This document shows, piece by piece, positions 1-11,244 of a DNA stretch of 64,000 bases. Origin of the DNA: Siphonodentalium dalli (lineage: Eukaryota; Mollusca; Scaphopoda; Gadilida; Siphonodentaliidae). Positions within the stretch are counted from its first letter, which is position 1, and every line of letters starts with the position of its first letter. The stretch lies in contig CP136061.1 in assembly GCA_032622095.1 (NCBI GenBank), positions 261,362,077 to 261,426,076 of the forward strand. The letters run 5' to 3'. The notes under the pieces were generated by a model. That model ran no database searches. It saw only the letters and a list, made by a program, of their open reading frames with translations, and had not been told where the DNA came from. Position numbers and translations under genes: made by a program.

Positions 1-77
1 TGCATGTTTAAAAAAATTATTTGGCAGCTTCACTTTAAATTAATTATTCTGTTTGAAAGTGCACATTCATTTGGCAG

Positions 78-131
78 GGGAGAATATACACAGCTTTAGG
101 TCACATGAGACGAAGACTCATTAGATTCAAG
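78..131 (+). CDS. candidate internal exon, unknown gene
   Basis: A 54-base segment is open in the phase-0 frame (18 codons, starting Gly-Arg-Ile-Tyr-Thr-Ala-Leu-Gly-His and ending Arg-Phe-Lys). It follows a 3' splice consensus (tttggcag) and ends AAG before gtatgt. The donor is repeated twice more just downstream, the same pattern seen at confirmed CTU1 donors, which is the main reason to take it seriously. I do not recognise the peptide and see no partner exons in the next several kilobases. It could be a chance open segment. Confidence 0.3.
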
Positions 132-163
132 GTATGTATAAGGTATGTATAAGGTATGTATCA
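130..163 (+). repeat. 11-bp tandem repeat of a 5' splice site
   Basis: The unit aggtatgtata occurs three times in a row, so three identical GTATGT donor-like sites stand side by side at the end of the candidate exon. Confidence 0.7.
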
Positions 164-279
164 TTTGCATTACTATTGGGTGACTAGGTAGAATGCAAAT
201 ATTTTTTTAATTTGTTCTGAGCCATTTGTTTAAAAGTAAACTAATCAAATAGGTGGGAGTATTTAACTGGTTATTTATA

Positions 280-431
280 CAGTAATGCCCTAATTAATTG
301 ATTCCTTTAACCACAGCAAAATTATGGGTAACTTTTCAGGATTTAGTCAGAAATATGGCTTTTTGCCATTCATCGGAAAGCTGTCCCCGAAAAGTTACCC
401 ATAATTCAATCAATTAATTAGGGCATTACTG
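280..431. mobile_element. MITE family A (TA-flanked palindrome), short copy
   Basis: Starts CAGTAATGCCCTAA and ends with the inverse, with TA on both sides. The interior (gggtaacttttcaggatttagtc...) is also palindromic, but one arm is partly deleted. The CAGT terminus and TA target suggest a Tc1/mariner-type non-autonomous element. The inverted symmetry continues about 12 bases outside the TA (aactggttat / ataaccagtt), so it may sit in another palindrome. Confidence 0.75.
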
Positions 432-892
432 TATCAATAACCAGTTTAATAACAGAACATATTGTTGTACTTGTCTGCCATTAAATCCAATCTATGCATC
501 ATGATGGTAAATGATCATGAAAATTATGAAGACATTTATTTTAGACCATGCTGATAACAAATGGCCAGAATAACGTACAACTAGTCACAAGCGGTATTCT
601 TTAATTTAGCTAAGTAGCCTTTTATAATTTTAAATTGGATTAGACATGGGGTTAAAATGTAGGGTCTGAATAACCTAAGATAGGACAATGCTTTTGGCCC
701 TTCATATGCAGATTAAAGAAATTGCAAGAAAAGACAACCTAATTCCTTGCACCAAAGAATTGTGCGGAATTCCTATTTATTAAATTGTCAAGGGGACTAT
801 TTTATCAAATGATATCTATGGGGACCAAAAGTGGAAACCCTGCATGTATTATAACCATAACTCATTTCCTTTTTAGATGAGATACTAGACAC
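432..892. other. no gene recognised
   Basis: AT-rich sequence without a supported ORF, splice-paired exon or recognisable repeat. Confidence 0.5.
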
Positions 893-1300
893 AAATTACT
901 ATTTCTTTGGATTCGGAGGTAAAACGTATTTGATTCGAGTCGAGGAACCCACCCTTCTAAGCTCAGAGTGATCAGATATCAATTTTTGAAGTTTGTTATT
1001 TTTTGAGATGTGGTCCACTTCCACTTGCTCAAATGGGCAAATTACGGACAAATTGTGGGTGTAAGATGGATAACTCTAAAATCAAGTGGTCATTATTGTT
1101 AATAGTAACCACTTGATTTTAGAGTTATCCATCTTGCACTAATAATTTGTCCATTTGAGTGCATGGAAGTTGCCCGACCACATCTAAAAAAAATAACAAA
1201 CTTCAAAATTTTTTATCTGATCACTCTGAGCTTAGAAGGGTGGGTTCCTCGACTCAAATCAAATAATTTTTTACCCCCAAAGCCCAAGAAATAGTAATTT
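893..1300. mobile_element. family F foldback element
   Basis: Long imperfect palindrome. The left arm reads attactatttctttgg, then ttgattcgagtcgaggaaccc, and the right arm is its inverse. The centre is gataactctaaaatcaagtgg and its complement around 1069-1131. The same arms recur at 9.4, 9.9, 11.3, 14.05, 17.3, 32.4 and 61.4 kb. The outer termini seen in better copies are missing here. Confidence 0.7.
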
Positions 1301-2580
1301 AGGGGTGCTTAATCAGATTTAATTGTGTGAAAATAAGAAACTGGTTATATTGAAAACAGCAACAAATATCCATGTACATTTGTACTATCAAGCAAGAATA
1401 CCGCTTAAGCTCATATGGTACCAAGCGCATGTTGCCCGCGATACCATCGGAGTGCTAGGGCCCTCTCTCATAAATGAGAGAGATCTTCCAATGAAAGGGG
1501 AAGACTTGCTAATATCATATTTTTAATAATATGAAAGTGTTTTTAAATGGAAATAATAAGTAACAAGAACCTTCAAGTCTAATATTTTTTATTTCTCTTG
1601 AAAAAAAGGTGTTTTCTTCTGGGTAAATCAATCACTCCAATCAAGCATATTGGTGGTATAACCCCGAATGCATTTCCTCGGGTTACAATAACCCCTGTGT
1701 TTCTTTTTTGAAATTGTATAGAAACTGGAATAAGAATAAGAGAAAGCCATTTTTATTTCTGAATTAATAATCAACTATATTTATTAACTCTTCTAACTCA
1801 CAGATGCAGATGCATTTGAAATTGTAAAAACTATACTTCAAAATTTAAATTTCACGGGGGACCTCTGACGATGACTGACCCGTTATGTTGCAAGCTAATA
1901 TGATTGTAACATAAAAAAACAGTCGAAACAATCGCTGAGTGCAACATCACATTTTGGCTCCACTGATGTTTCACGATTATTATTCCATTATGGCAATGAT
2001 AAGCGATTGTCAGGTGTCTAGACTATGTTTACCATACGTAGGCATGCGACATTGTCATAACACCTTCAGGTTACAATACACCAAATACAAAGTCGATATA
2101 ATAACACGGGGAATATATTTCTTAATGCTTATCTGTTCCTTAATAGTGTACTTCACTGTATGTGAAGGTCTCAACTCGAAATTCAATGCTTTTCTGTGAC
2201 TTTTGAGAGCCGTTAACGCAATAAACATTCAAATTAGTAGAGTGATTTCCCCTGGCGATACCAAGCTAGGATCAGAATAGAGTCAGCACTTGTCCTCCAA
2301 TCCCATTGTCTATATAAAAATGTATGTATAATTTGCTATATGTGTTATTGAAATCAGACAAATAAATATGTTTAAACTAACCTAAGTCAACTATATATTA
2401 ATCATGTACAGGTGCAGGGCGGTCCATATTATGTTCCAAGAATCCAGATATTTAGACTCCTACCCATTTTCTATGATGGACTTACGTGATTGGCATCGCT
2501 TGAAATCGACAGCTACCAAGCAGTCTGTGCCCTTTTTGTACTCTTGAATAGAGATATGATTAAAATATAGCAAAATGTCT
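1301..2580. other. no gene recognised
   Basis: Only short ORFs of random composition (for example at 1323-1526 and 1939-2199), with no domain and no splice support. Confidence 0.5.
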
Positions 2581-2965
2581 GATTATTTTGAAAAAAAATT
2601 ACGTGTTTTGTTATTTGTATGTCCATCCATATGTTCCCTATTCTCGTTTCCAGATGATAACTTTAGTAAATCTGAACTGAATAGACTGAAATTTCAATGA
2701 AATTTGTTATGCAAATTTGGCATAAAACTGGCTTTGATAAGAGGACTCATTGGCGTTATTTGCATTTTCTGTTCGAGAGGTATCCCTCTTTGTTTATCTG
2801 AATGTATTGGATTTTATCCTGCACTCATGTATCTGAACCATGGGTTATTGGATCTCAATGAAACTTAGAATTCAGATTTGGCATCATGAGGGCTTTCAAA
2901 AAAGAATTCATTGACGTTGTTCACATTTTTAATTCAAGAGTGTTCCCTATTCATTTATTATGACA
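2581..2965 (+). repeat. diffuse mollusc-type dispersed repeat
   Basis: Contains the phrases gtccatccat, ccagatgataactttag, tcaatgaaatttg and ccctctttgtttatctga. These recur in similar order at 31.1, 55.7-56.2 and 63.0-64.0 kb on the same strand. No coding potential. Confidence 0.6.
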
Positions 2966-3126
2966 CCATAATAATTCATGTAAGTATGCTCACCTGTCTT
3001 CCTGAACTCACTCAGGTGAATGTGCGTTCTGCCCATTTTCTTCAAACCCTACAAAACAATCTAGTTTTAGGAAATTCATGTTTATATAAGCTAATGTATT
3101 TATATTGCATGAAGACTATTCCTTAA

Positions 3127-3314
3127 CCCTTTGATTTGAGTGCCAAAATAAGTCTGTTAAAGAATATAAGAATATATTATTAAAATTGTAAAAAAAAAAA
3201 AACCCATTGTTAGGCCAATGCATTCTCTTATATATGGTTGACTCGCATTTATAAGAGAATGCATTGGCACAGGGTATATGGCTTGATACAAAAATTGACC
3301 TGGCACTCAAAGGG
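3127..3314. mobile_element. TTAA-target MITE, CCCTTTGAGTGCC subtype
   Basis: TTAA at 3123-3126 and 3315-3318 flank inverted ends CCCTTTGA...GTGCC / GGCACTCAAAGGG. The interior carries a degraded form of the ccaatgcattctcttatat...ataagagaatgcattgg hairpin. TTAA target and CCC termini fit a piggyBac-type non-autonomous element. Confidence 0.75.
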
Positions 3315-4230
3315 TTAATTCTTGGTTGTATGTACAAGCACTAAAAATTTTAAATCCCGTTTTCAACACTATGCCCTACCTGAATTGGTAACTTTTGTAT
3401 CATTTAAGTTGATATGCCCTATCACTAACTCAAAAAACCACATATATCTTCTACATGTATATATCTTTGATATCAACACATTTCCCCATAAATATTGGTG
3501 GGATGGGTGGCATAAGTATTCAGCAATTTAATGTTTGGTTTGAATAGTTACTATGGTAGTAATCCGGCCAATGGTGACTATACAAATATCTCAATCCAAG
3601 TTCTAACATGGTATTTTAGTGTGATGATACACACATCTCTGTGAGTGGTACAGCACAGGTAGTCAGGTAGTACCGGTGCGTAACATCCTATAATTATTGT
3701 GGTATTGAACTTGATGATCACCTTGGTGGTTGCTCCATTATGAAGTCATGAATAATTAAATTAAGCTCCTAAATTTGTTATATTATATTTTCAACCCCCC
3801 CCCCCCCCACCCTTTTTAAAGAATTATTCAATTATAAATGTTAATACACAAACCAATATTTAACTTTTCACATAATCCTTTTGATCACCATTGACTTACT
3901 TCTCTCATAATTACGCCTATGCAGTTCTTTCTTGTTGCATGCACAAGGGAGCCTTGTATTTCATCAGCACTGTTGATGTATGATCCAAAGTGTTGGTCTG
4001 GAATCTGAATTGTCAACAAAAAGCTGGTATACATTATGTATACAATTGCCTTTATCTTTTTTTCATCTTTTTAATGACTTAGAATTTTACTGTCTGTTAA
4101 CATTTTTGGTTTCCGACCGATAACTCCAGTTTGGATTATTTGATCTGAACCAAAGTAGGGCATGTGTATTTCTCAGCTAAAGATACAGGCCAAGTTCGAA
4201 TATGGGTTCCGTCCCATTATTTTTACATGA
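3315..4230. other. no gene recognised
   Basis: Low-complexity and AT-rich sequence with a C-tract near 3797-3808. No supported exon. Confidence 0.5.
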
Positions 4231-4234
4231 GTTA

Positions 4235-4500
4235 CGCCCCTTTTTAGCTCAACTTTTATACTTTGTAAAGTTTGAGCTATTGCCATGGCTTGGTATCCGT
4301 CGTCCGTGTGTTCGTGTGTGCGTGATGCGTCAACAATTTCCTTTAGCACGGGCTACATGCAGTTCGTATTATTATGAAATTTGTCATGGATGTTAATATT
4401 GACATGTAGATGAGAACGAGTGATTTTGGGGTCGTTCGGCCAAAAAACATGGCCACCAGCAGCCATCTTGGATTTTACTTTAGAATTCATGAATATATCA
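4235..4500 (+). repeat. dispersed repeat with short inverted head
   Basis: Begins with the hairpin tagctcaacttt...aaagtttgagcta (4237-4273), followed by ccgtcgtccgtgtgttcgtgtg and then ggccaccagcagccatcttgg. I associate this layout with dispersed repeats of mollusc genomes (recalled, not searched). Confidence 0.5.
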
Positions 4501-5360
4501 GATATACTTTAGCCTAGTACCCAGGCCAGCAAACGTATTTGAGGCCTGGTATAGGCTGAGCTCATGAATATATTCATGAGATGCGGTTGTCACGTGATAT
4601 TTTAGATTGCGAATTTATTTACGATTTTTATTGCTACGGTAAGATCATCATTTTTATCTACAATTTATATTTGATTACATCTATTTATATCGATAATCAA
4701 TAAGTTACACCATTAGTGTTTCAATATACAACAGTGACAGTGTTTATTGATTTCGGGAATGATATGAAAAGTGTGTTTAATTGTGACCAGTTACCTGTTT
4801 TCGACTCATGGAGTCATGCGTTTCAAGCATGTCTGGTTCGTTTTTTATTCATAGGCGAAAAAGTTGCTTGCCCATAATGTATATTTAGATGTTGATTTCT
4901 TAGCAACACTCAGACCATTATTTTGACACCAAAAATTCCACGATGGGCCGATGGGTTCATTTTTTCTGTGACATTTTGTGACTATTGCTGTTTATGAAAC
5001 TTGAAAGGTCAGTCAATCATGATTCATATGTTAATTTTTTAGCAATGATACAGTTAAAATTAAGAATTTCTTTCTTGTGTGTAATCAATTTTTATTAATT
5101 TCATTTAGAATGGAGCGAATACCAAGTTTTATACCGAATGATGAAAATAAGCCGGCGCCGTCATCAATGTCTACATGTACATCTAGATCCATGTAGATCA
5201 AAACGCTCAAGGGAATTTTCAACACCGACCCGACAAATACCTCTACTAGTACAGGATTCAAAGTGCCACAATTTTTATGGTTTGTTTTATAAGCTACCGG
5301 TATATATGATCTATTTTGTCACATGTAAAGAAAATATAAAAAAAATGTTCATAGTATTTA

Positions 5361-5443
5361 GTACTAGATCATGCCATGAACCTCTACTAATGCTAGCGGG
5401 CGTTAGCATTAGTAGAGGTTCATTGCATGATCTATATTAGTAC
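5361..5443. repeat. perfect hairpin
   Basis: The arm tactagatcatgc(c)atgaacctctactaatgct is followed within a few bases by its inverse. It could form a stem of about 38 bp. Confidence 0.8.
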
Positions 5444-5532
5444 ATGCACTGGCCGGGGGGGGGGGGGGGGGGGGGGGGTTCTACTCAAATTTGTTGTTTT
5501 TTAATGCCAGCTTTATATCAGTTTCTACAGCA

Positions 5533-5597
5533 CATTGGTGAGTGCACCTCAGTTTACACTGAGGGGATTGTCAGTTCGAATCTGACTGGAGACCGCT
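5533..5597 (+). other. tRNA-like stretch (SINE head or tRNA relic)
   Basis: Shows an A-box-like ttggtgagtgcac, an anticodon-arm-like cctcag/ctgagg stem with an off-size loop, and a perfect T-arm gtcag-ttcgaat-ctgac. No convincing acceptor stem closes, so I do not call a functional tRNA. Confidence 0.4.
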
Positions 5598-5879
5598 GGT
5601 GTTCTAAAATATGAACTTTAGATTGCATTATTATTATGAGAAATTATTATAATATTATATATATATTATATTATAATATTAATATATTAATGCAATTGTA
5701 CTTGCCAGATGCCAGTACATGTCCAATGAATTTTTTTTTAATTTACTTTACATGAGATAAAATAGATCATATATAGCCTATTAATCTAACCATAAAATTG
5801 TGGTGCTTTGAATCCTGTACTGTAGAGGTGTTTGTCGGGTCGGTGTTGAAAATTCCCTTGACCGTTTTGATCTAGATCG

Positions 5880-6345
5880 ATAACCATGGAAATTGTATAT
5901 ATATCTGTGCAGGAGACGTCCCTTTAATCAAATATACTAGAGCTCCAGGGTGGAGACACATTCATGGGATGCTGATAGTGATATGCATTTGGAAGTATGT
6001 TTTTTCTTCAATTTTCAAGTCTATTTACATGTAGGCCCACCATATGAGGGAAGAAGTAACCACGAATTCCCTTTTTGTGACCATGGACATGCTATATACC
6101 TGTGCAGGAGATGTCCAATTAGTAGGCCTTTACTGAATTTTTTTTACAGCTCCGGTTTGAGACACACATCCAAGGGAGAGGGATGCTGATGATATGAAAA
6201 TAGGGGTTTTTACCCAATTTTAATCAACAAGTACACCATAGGAGGGAAGCAAGGCCCCAAGGACCCCTAATTCCCTTTTTATGACCATGGAAATTGTATA
6301 TACCTGTTCACGAGATGTCCCTTTAATCAATTATACTAGTTAGAA
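5880..6345 (+). repeat. tandem repeat of about 200 bp, 2.3 copies
   Basis: The phrase accatggaaattgtatatacctgtgcaggagatgtcc recurs near 5884, 6080 and 6283. Between copies are agctccggtttgagacacacat and aggagggaag...aattcccttttt. Copies have diverged by substitutions and small indels. Confidence 0.7.
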
Positions 6346-6504
6346 CTTAATGTATTTAAATCAACATTTTGTATTGAATTAATATTGACCAGAGCAGCTC
6401 ATGTACCAAGCCAGAAAATAAGCAGCCTGACATTTGAAAATTGAGATTCCCAGTGGTTGAATTTTATCACGCATTATCCCAGTACAATTGATTGTCCCCC
6501 GACG

Positions 6505-6545
6505 TTTCCGTTTCTGTTGAGATGGGGACCCTCTGATCGGATTGA
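6505..6545. repeat. family F terminal fragment
   Basis: Reads ggggaccctctgatcggattgagtacctttaa, the right end of family F, without a left partner nearby. Confidence 0.6.
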
Positions 6546-6911
6546 GTACCTTTAACAAACGCTGATAGTGAAATTATTTTTCAACCCTATAAAAAATTTA
6601 AAATGCACGAAAAATAGTATTGAACCAATTTTGTTACAAGTGATATCATTAACCACTTACATCATTTTGAGGCCCATGGCCATGGGTCGCTCTGATCCAG
6701 AGCTGCCCGTCGTCCTGGCAGACCTGCAGCCGCTGCCGATTCAGATTCCATGCAATGTTTGGACTCAAATGTCCAAACATTTTTATAAAATTCGATGAAT
6801 TGGTTATGTCCTGGACATTAACAAACCCATCTGAAAAGGGGTAAATAGATGTGTTTAGACTAATGTGTTAAAGATGCCATGTCCAATTTGACATAATTAA
6901 ACCAGCATCTA
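6546..6911. other. no gene recognised
   Basis: The ORF at 6568-6798 has no domain features. Nothing else is supported. Confidence 0.45.
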
Positions 6912-7124
6912 CAGTACTGCTCTAAGTAAGCGACTTCTTAACCACAGCAGAATTATGGGTAACTTTTCAGGATTTAGTCGGAAATATGGCTTGTTGCCAT
7001 TCATCGGAAAGTTCTCCCCGAGAGCTTTCCGATGAATGGCAACAAGCCATATTTCCGACTAAATCCTGAAAAGTTACACATAATTCTGCTGTGGTTAAGA
7101 AGTTGCTTACTTAGAGCACTACTG
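6912..7124. mobile_element. MITE family A, full-length palindrome
   Basis: A 213-bp near-perfect palindrome from CAGTACTGCTCTAAG to its inverse, flanked by TA on both sides. The centre is around ctccccgagag (7013-7023). Same family as 280-431, 30835-31047, 34664-34805, 35622-35750, 39769-39845, 40332-40460 and 58258-58471. Confidence 0.85.
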
Positions 7125-8126
7125 TATGTCTATTCGATAACAGTAAATAATTAGATTAGACACAAGACTGACAAGAGTCCATTTATACAAGGTTTTGGAA
7201 AAGAGATCGACTTTCAAAAGATTCAATGATCGTCTCTGATAAAGAATGTCCATTCTTCCATTGGCTGTGTCATGTGAATGATAATGCAAATTAGCCATTT
7301 TTTGTGTCAATCAGATTGTGCATCTTTAATTCCAACTTAATTTGGCGTACATTTTGGAAAATATAATAACGATAAGATATATGAAATTTCATGTTTATTC
7401 ACATATTTTGAAGTCTCCAATATAACATGAATACATGTACAATTATGAGATAATTTTTTCAGAATTAAACTATAAATGAATAATTTATAAAGAAACTGTA
7501 TGTCTCATGATTAAATTAAAATCATTCAATACTCTCCACTACAAGTACGTAGACTTTCAAATATATCAGGTTCACAATAATATACTCTGGTAAAAGCCAA
7601 GTAAAACCTATGTGAAAAGGAAATAGCCTTGTAAATTCCAATTAAACAGTAAAGTCAGGTTTACAATGATATACTCTGATAAAAGCCGATGACTAATAAA
7701 ATAAGAAAAGTTGTCTGGCTTTCTGTATATCCGACTAGTATCGAAAAGATTCACTTGATGTTGGCAATTCAAATAGTTATTCAGATATATAGAGTTATGT
7801 TGGGATATAAGATGTTTATGAAATGAGTTCGATAAATGTTATTCACAAGTTGTAGTTGTATACTGGAAATTGAAAGTATATTTCCCCAATTCGCCTCTTT
7901 GTTAGTGCAACAAAATTGGACAAGAATTTAACTTTGATGAACAAAGCAGTCCCCCCTCTACTCACATAATGTGGGTCACACAAAGCTATGATATGATAGA
8001 CATTTTATGTGATATAATAGATATGTCATATGAGTACATCATAACATTAATGTTTTGACATTTATAAACAACAAAATAACTCAAAACACACACAATTCAG
8101 CATATAGCCAAACTTATCAAACATAT
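7125..8126. other. no gene recognised
   Basis: AT-rich. A short direct repeat (caggttcacaataatatactctggtaaaagcc / caggtttacaatgatatactctgataaaagcc, about 7567 and 7657) is the only structure seen. Confidence 0.45.
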
Positions 8127-8292
8127 AAAGGTGGTCTACTTGTATCTCTTCCCAGGAAGTTTTGATATAGCTTTAAATCGGAAAGTATAAAAATTATGTT
8201 GTTGTAATTGGGACTCGGAACTTCCGAATCCAAATTACAACAACCCTAATTTTTCCGAGTCGGAAGAGATTGCAACACATAGACCATCTTTA
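8127..8292. mobile_element. small foldback MITE (family D)
   Basis: Ends aaaggtggtctacttgtatctcttcc and ggaagagattgcaacacatagaccatcttt are inverted. Inner arms ggaaagtataaaaatta...gttgttgtaattgg also pair with their inverse. End-like fragments occur near 11603-11624, 12594-12616 and 58513-58537. Confidence 0.65.
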
Positions 8293-8587
8293 ATATTATG
8301 GCATAATTATTAAACAAAACCAAGATATAACCACATGTCAATACAATGAAGCACATTTTCAAAAACAAATGTTAACATACAAAACAAACATATATACCTC
8401 TACTCATCTCAACATCTCGAAACTGAGACTGATGTCTCAGCATCCTGACGAATGTCCTTGAGATAACTGAAGTAAAGAATATAAGATCAGCGTGTATTGA
8501 GCAACATTTTAGTACTATATTGTACTTATTTTGAAGAAAATAAGACCATGTCTGAGTCACAAAAAAGTGCTCCTTTTATCAAAGTTT

Positions 8588-8751
8588 TGAAGAACTCTAT
8601 CTAAAAATATAGTATTTTTGCCAAAAATGCATTTTATTCTTCAGGTAATAAAATCATCTGTATAGTAGGGTCCAGCCATGTCTAATCTTCATTTAGAGAA
8701 TACAACAGTAGTCTGGAAGGGAGATGGTACAAGGAAATAATGCCTACCATA
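8588..8751 (+). pseudogene. decayed inverted copy of the SGNH exon start
   Basis: Matches, on the opposite strand, the end of the intron and the first part of the SGNH exon at 12316-12530. It has the same gaagaactctatctaaaaatat intron tail, cag acceptor, and gtccagccatgtct followed by aatcttcatttagagaatacaac. It lacks an internal piece of about 34 bases, runs into a TAA in the original frame, and stops matching at tgcctaccata. It is a partial, non-functional duplicate about 3.7 kb from its source. Confidence 0.8.
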
Positions 8752-8931
8752 TCAAAGTTTTTATCCACTAAATTTTATGATTCAAAGCATTTCACAGCAT
8801 ACCTCATTTAAATTACGTATAAAAAAAAGGTAAGCTTGAATGAGCCATGCCAGTTTAAATTTATCTTCTAATTTGTCTGGAAAAAGGGGGGAGAGAGAGA
8901 GCGGAAGGAAAATTTCAATTAAAGCTTGAAA

Positions 8932-8956
8932 ATAATAATAATAATAATAATAATAA
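8932..8956 (+). repeat. (AAT)n microsatellite
   Basis: Eight uninterrupted aat units, preceded by a purine-rich gagagagag stretch. Confidence 0.9.
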
Positions 8957-9367
8957 GAGTTTTCTATTTTCTACAATGTGGTCTCTAATCTTATTAAAGG
9001 GACATAAGGCACTCACTGATAGTAAAACATCATAAGAACATAACCATGTTCACGAAGAATTTTAATGAAAAAAAAATAGATAAACCATGTTCTGTTCTTA
9101 TTTTATTATTGACAACTCTTCATTGAATAGATATGACATATAAAAACAGTTGGTGTGTTAACATTACAGTTACAGTGCAAGCCAATATATTCCAGAAAAC
9201 ACAGATTTTCAACTTTACAAATCATTATGATCTTTCATATTTACTCCCTGTGTGTGCTTTATGTCCTTTATGTAATGCAGTGAGAATGTATAATAATTAT
9301 TCACAATGGGGGGGAGAAAACAAAACAAAATGTCATACTGTGTATCCTCAAACCTATAAAATTTTAG
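8957..9367. other. no gene recognised
   Basis: The ORF at 9133-9483 runs into a family F element and has no domain. Confidence 0.45.
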
Positions 9368-9371
9368 TTAA

Positions 9372-9850
9372 AGGTACTCAACCCGTAAAGAGGGTCCCCA
9401 TCTCAACAGATTCCAACAACAACAATCCGATCAGAGGGTCCTATATTACTATTTCTTTGGCTTTGGGGGTAAAAAATATTTGATTCGAGTCGAGGAACCC
9501 ATCAAACAAAGCTCAGAGTTATTAGATATTGATTTTTGAAAATTCTTATGTTCTCGAGATGGGTACCAATAACTGCCGTCAATTTGGTAACCTGCTCGAG
9601 ATGTTACGCCAAAATTCTATTCAAACAGACAAGGATGGATAACTCTATAATCAAGTGGTAATAATAACGAATTTATGACTTTCTTCTGGGCCAGAAAGAA
9701 TTCCCGATAATGAAAAATAATAGATTTCTAAAACCGATATCTAACAAATCTGAGCTTTGATGGGTGACTTCCTCGACTCGAATCAAATATTTTTGACCCC
9801 CGAAGCCATTGAAATAGTTATTGAGAGGAGTTTTTACGGGTTGAGTACCT
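9372..9850. mobile_element. family F MITE, complete, TTAA target
   Basis: Flanked by TTAA at 9368-9371 and 9851-9854. Terminal inverted repeats AGGTACTCAACCCGTAAA / TTTACGGGTTGAGTACCT match over 18 bp, and inner arms carry the ttgattcgagtcgagg palindrome. 479 bp, no ORF of note. This copy defines the ends of the family and shows that it uses TTAA targets. Confidence 0.8.
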
Positions 9851-9857
9851 TTAAAGG

Positions 9858-10153
9858 CCTCAATCTGAATTAACGCTCGCAAATTACTATTTCCTTGGCT
9901 TCGGGGGTAATAAATCATGGTTTCCGCTATACCGGCAGGGGGTCGGTCCCCTTGACGGCCCTGTTCCCCTCGCCAAGTTTTCCCCTCCTGCCACACCCCA
10001 GGACATACTGCATGTCTATAAAGGTATAAAGATGTTTAAAACTTCTGAATTTTGGGCAATTAATCCATTCTGATAACAGAAGCGGCATTTAAAAAAATGT
10101 TGTTGTTGTTGGAATATGATGATATGGGGACCGTCTGATCGGATTGAGTATCT
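9858..10153. mobile_element. family F copy with unrelated GC-rich middle
   Basis: Left arm caaattactatttccttggcttcggggg and right end ttgggcaatta...gatcggattgagtatct-TTAA belong to family F. Between them is a GC-rich stretch (about 9925-10008, ccggcagggggtcggtcccc...) not present in other copies. Confidence 0.6.
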
Positions 10154-10900
10154 TTAATTAAAGGTCCACTTAACTGTATAGTAACTTAATTTCTTCATCA
10201 AACAAATTGATCCATGTTATGTTATGGACATGATATTTGAAACTATGGTTGCCTGATAAACCACTGGTTGAGGGTCATGCTAATTTGTTATAACGTTTGT
10301 GGTTACTTCTGAAATGATGTAATGCTGGTATGTGATGCTATGAAGAAACAATGTTATTTAAAAACATGTTATTTTCTTGATCATATGCATGAAACTGAGA
10401 AGTTAGTATTCTATGTCAACTTTAATCTAATGTCATTGTTCGGCTATTTTACCAACAAGTGAAGATGGCTATTCCTGTCATTTGGTAACATCAGCAGAAG
10501 ATGTTCCATACAGATATTAACTTTTCATCGATTCTTTTATACTAGTCCAATACTGCAAAAATGAGAACTTTAGAAAATCTAACGGTATACATTTATTTAC
10601 TTAACATATAAGTTTGCCCTACCAAATCAGCAGGACTGAACAACATCATAGCAGATTAGCAGGATCATTTAGTCAGCAGTATGATAAACAAATACACAGT
10701 ATTAAATTAAACTGGCCATTGAAAACAATTGGAGAAAACTTTGTCAGCTTAAATCATGGAATTCTAACTTAAAACATTAATCAGCATTAGTAGCTAATGT
10801 CAACCGCTTCACATGAATCAGTTGAACATTGGTAGCTAATAGCGACTCATGTTCGCAAGTCAATACAAAATTATGCCTGCTATCATATATAGAGGATATG
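10154..10900. other. no gene recognised
   Basis: AT-rich, no supported exon or repeat. Confidence 0.5.
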
Positions 10901-10904
10901 AAAT

Positions 10905-11027
10905 GAGTGTTTCTCTCATATGATATTGATGATACAAGTCTAAGAATTTTCAGTTTTCTCGAGCCTCGGGCGAGAGAAAACTAAAAATTGGTGACTAGTT
11001 TCATAAATATCATATGAGAGAAACACG
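10905..11027. repeat. imperfect hairpin
   Basis: gtgtttctctcatatgatat...cagttttctcgagcc pairs with ggcgagagaaaactaaaaattgg...atatcatatgagagaaacac. A structurally similar hairpin lies at 33478-33645. Confidence 0.7.
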
Positions 11028-11244
11028 AATTACATATTCTATTTATCATATGACACCTATAAATTGATTATGATGTCCAAAAAATGTAACATTTGCAATT
11101 TGTACCAGGGTATAAAATCAAATTTTCTAGACTTTACTTTTTACACTCAGCAATAACTTATATCTTGGCAATTCATCATGAGTTGAAACACGAGTGAGTG
11201 GCTGAAATGGATTAATTGATACATAATGATAAATATGAGCCCAC

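Larger units (their letters stand above)
5196..5872. mobile_element. inverted-repeat element with nested hairpin
   Basis: Two arms of about 87 bp (5196-5282 and 5788-5872) are near-perfect inverted copies and share the phrases gatcaaaacg, gggaattttcaacaccgacccgac and acaggattcaaagtgcc. Between them lie a second perfect hairpin (5361-5443), a 24-base G tract (5455-5478), a tRNA-like stretch and an AT palindrome (about 5640-5690). No ORF spans it. A short ORF starting at ATG 5110 (Met-Glu-Arg-Ile-Pro-Ser) runs into the left arm and stops. Probably a MITE or a composite of nested foldbacks. Confidence 0.65.

Noticed and set aside
5533-5597. Functional tRNA gene
   Set aside because: The T arm is perfect, but the anticodon loop size is wrong and no acceptor stem closes. 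More likely a SINE head or relic.
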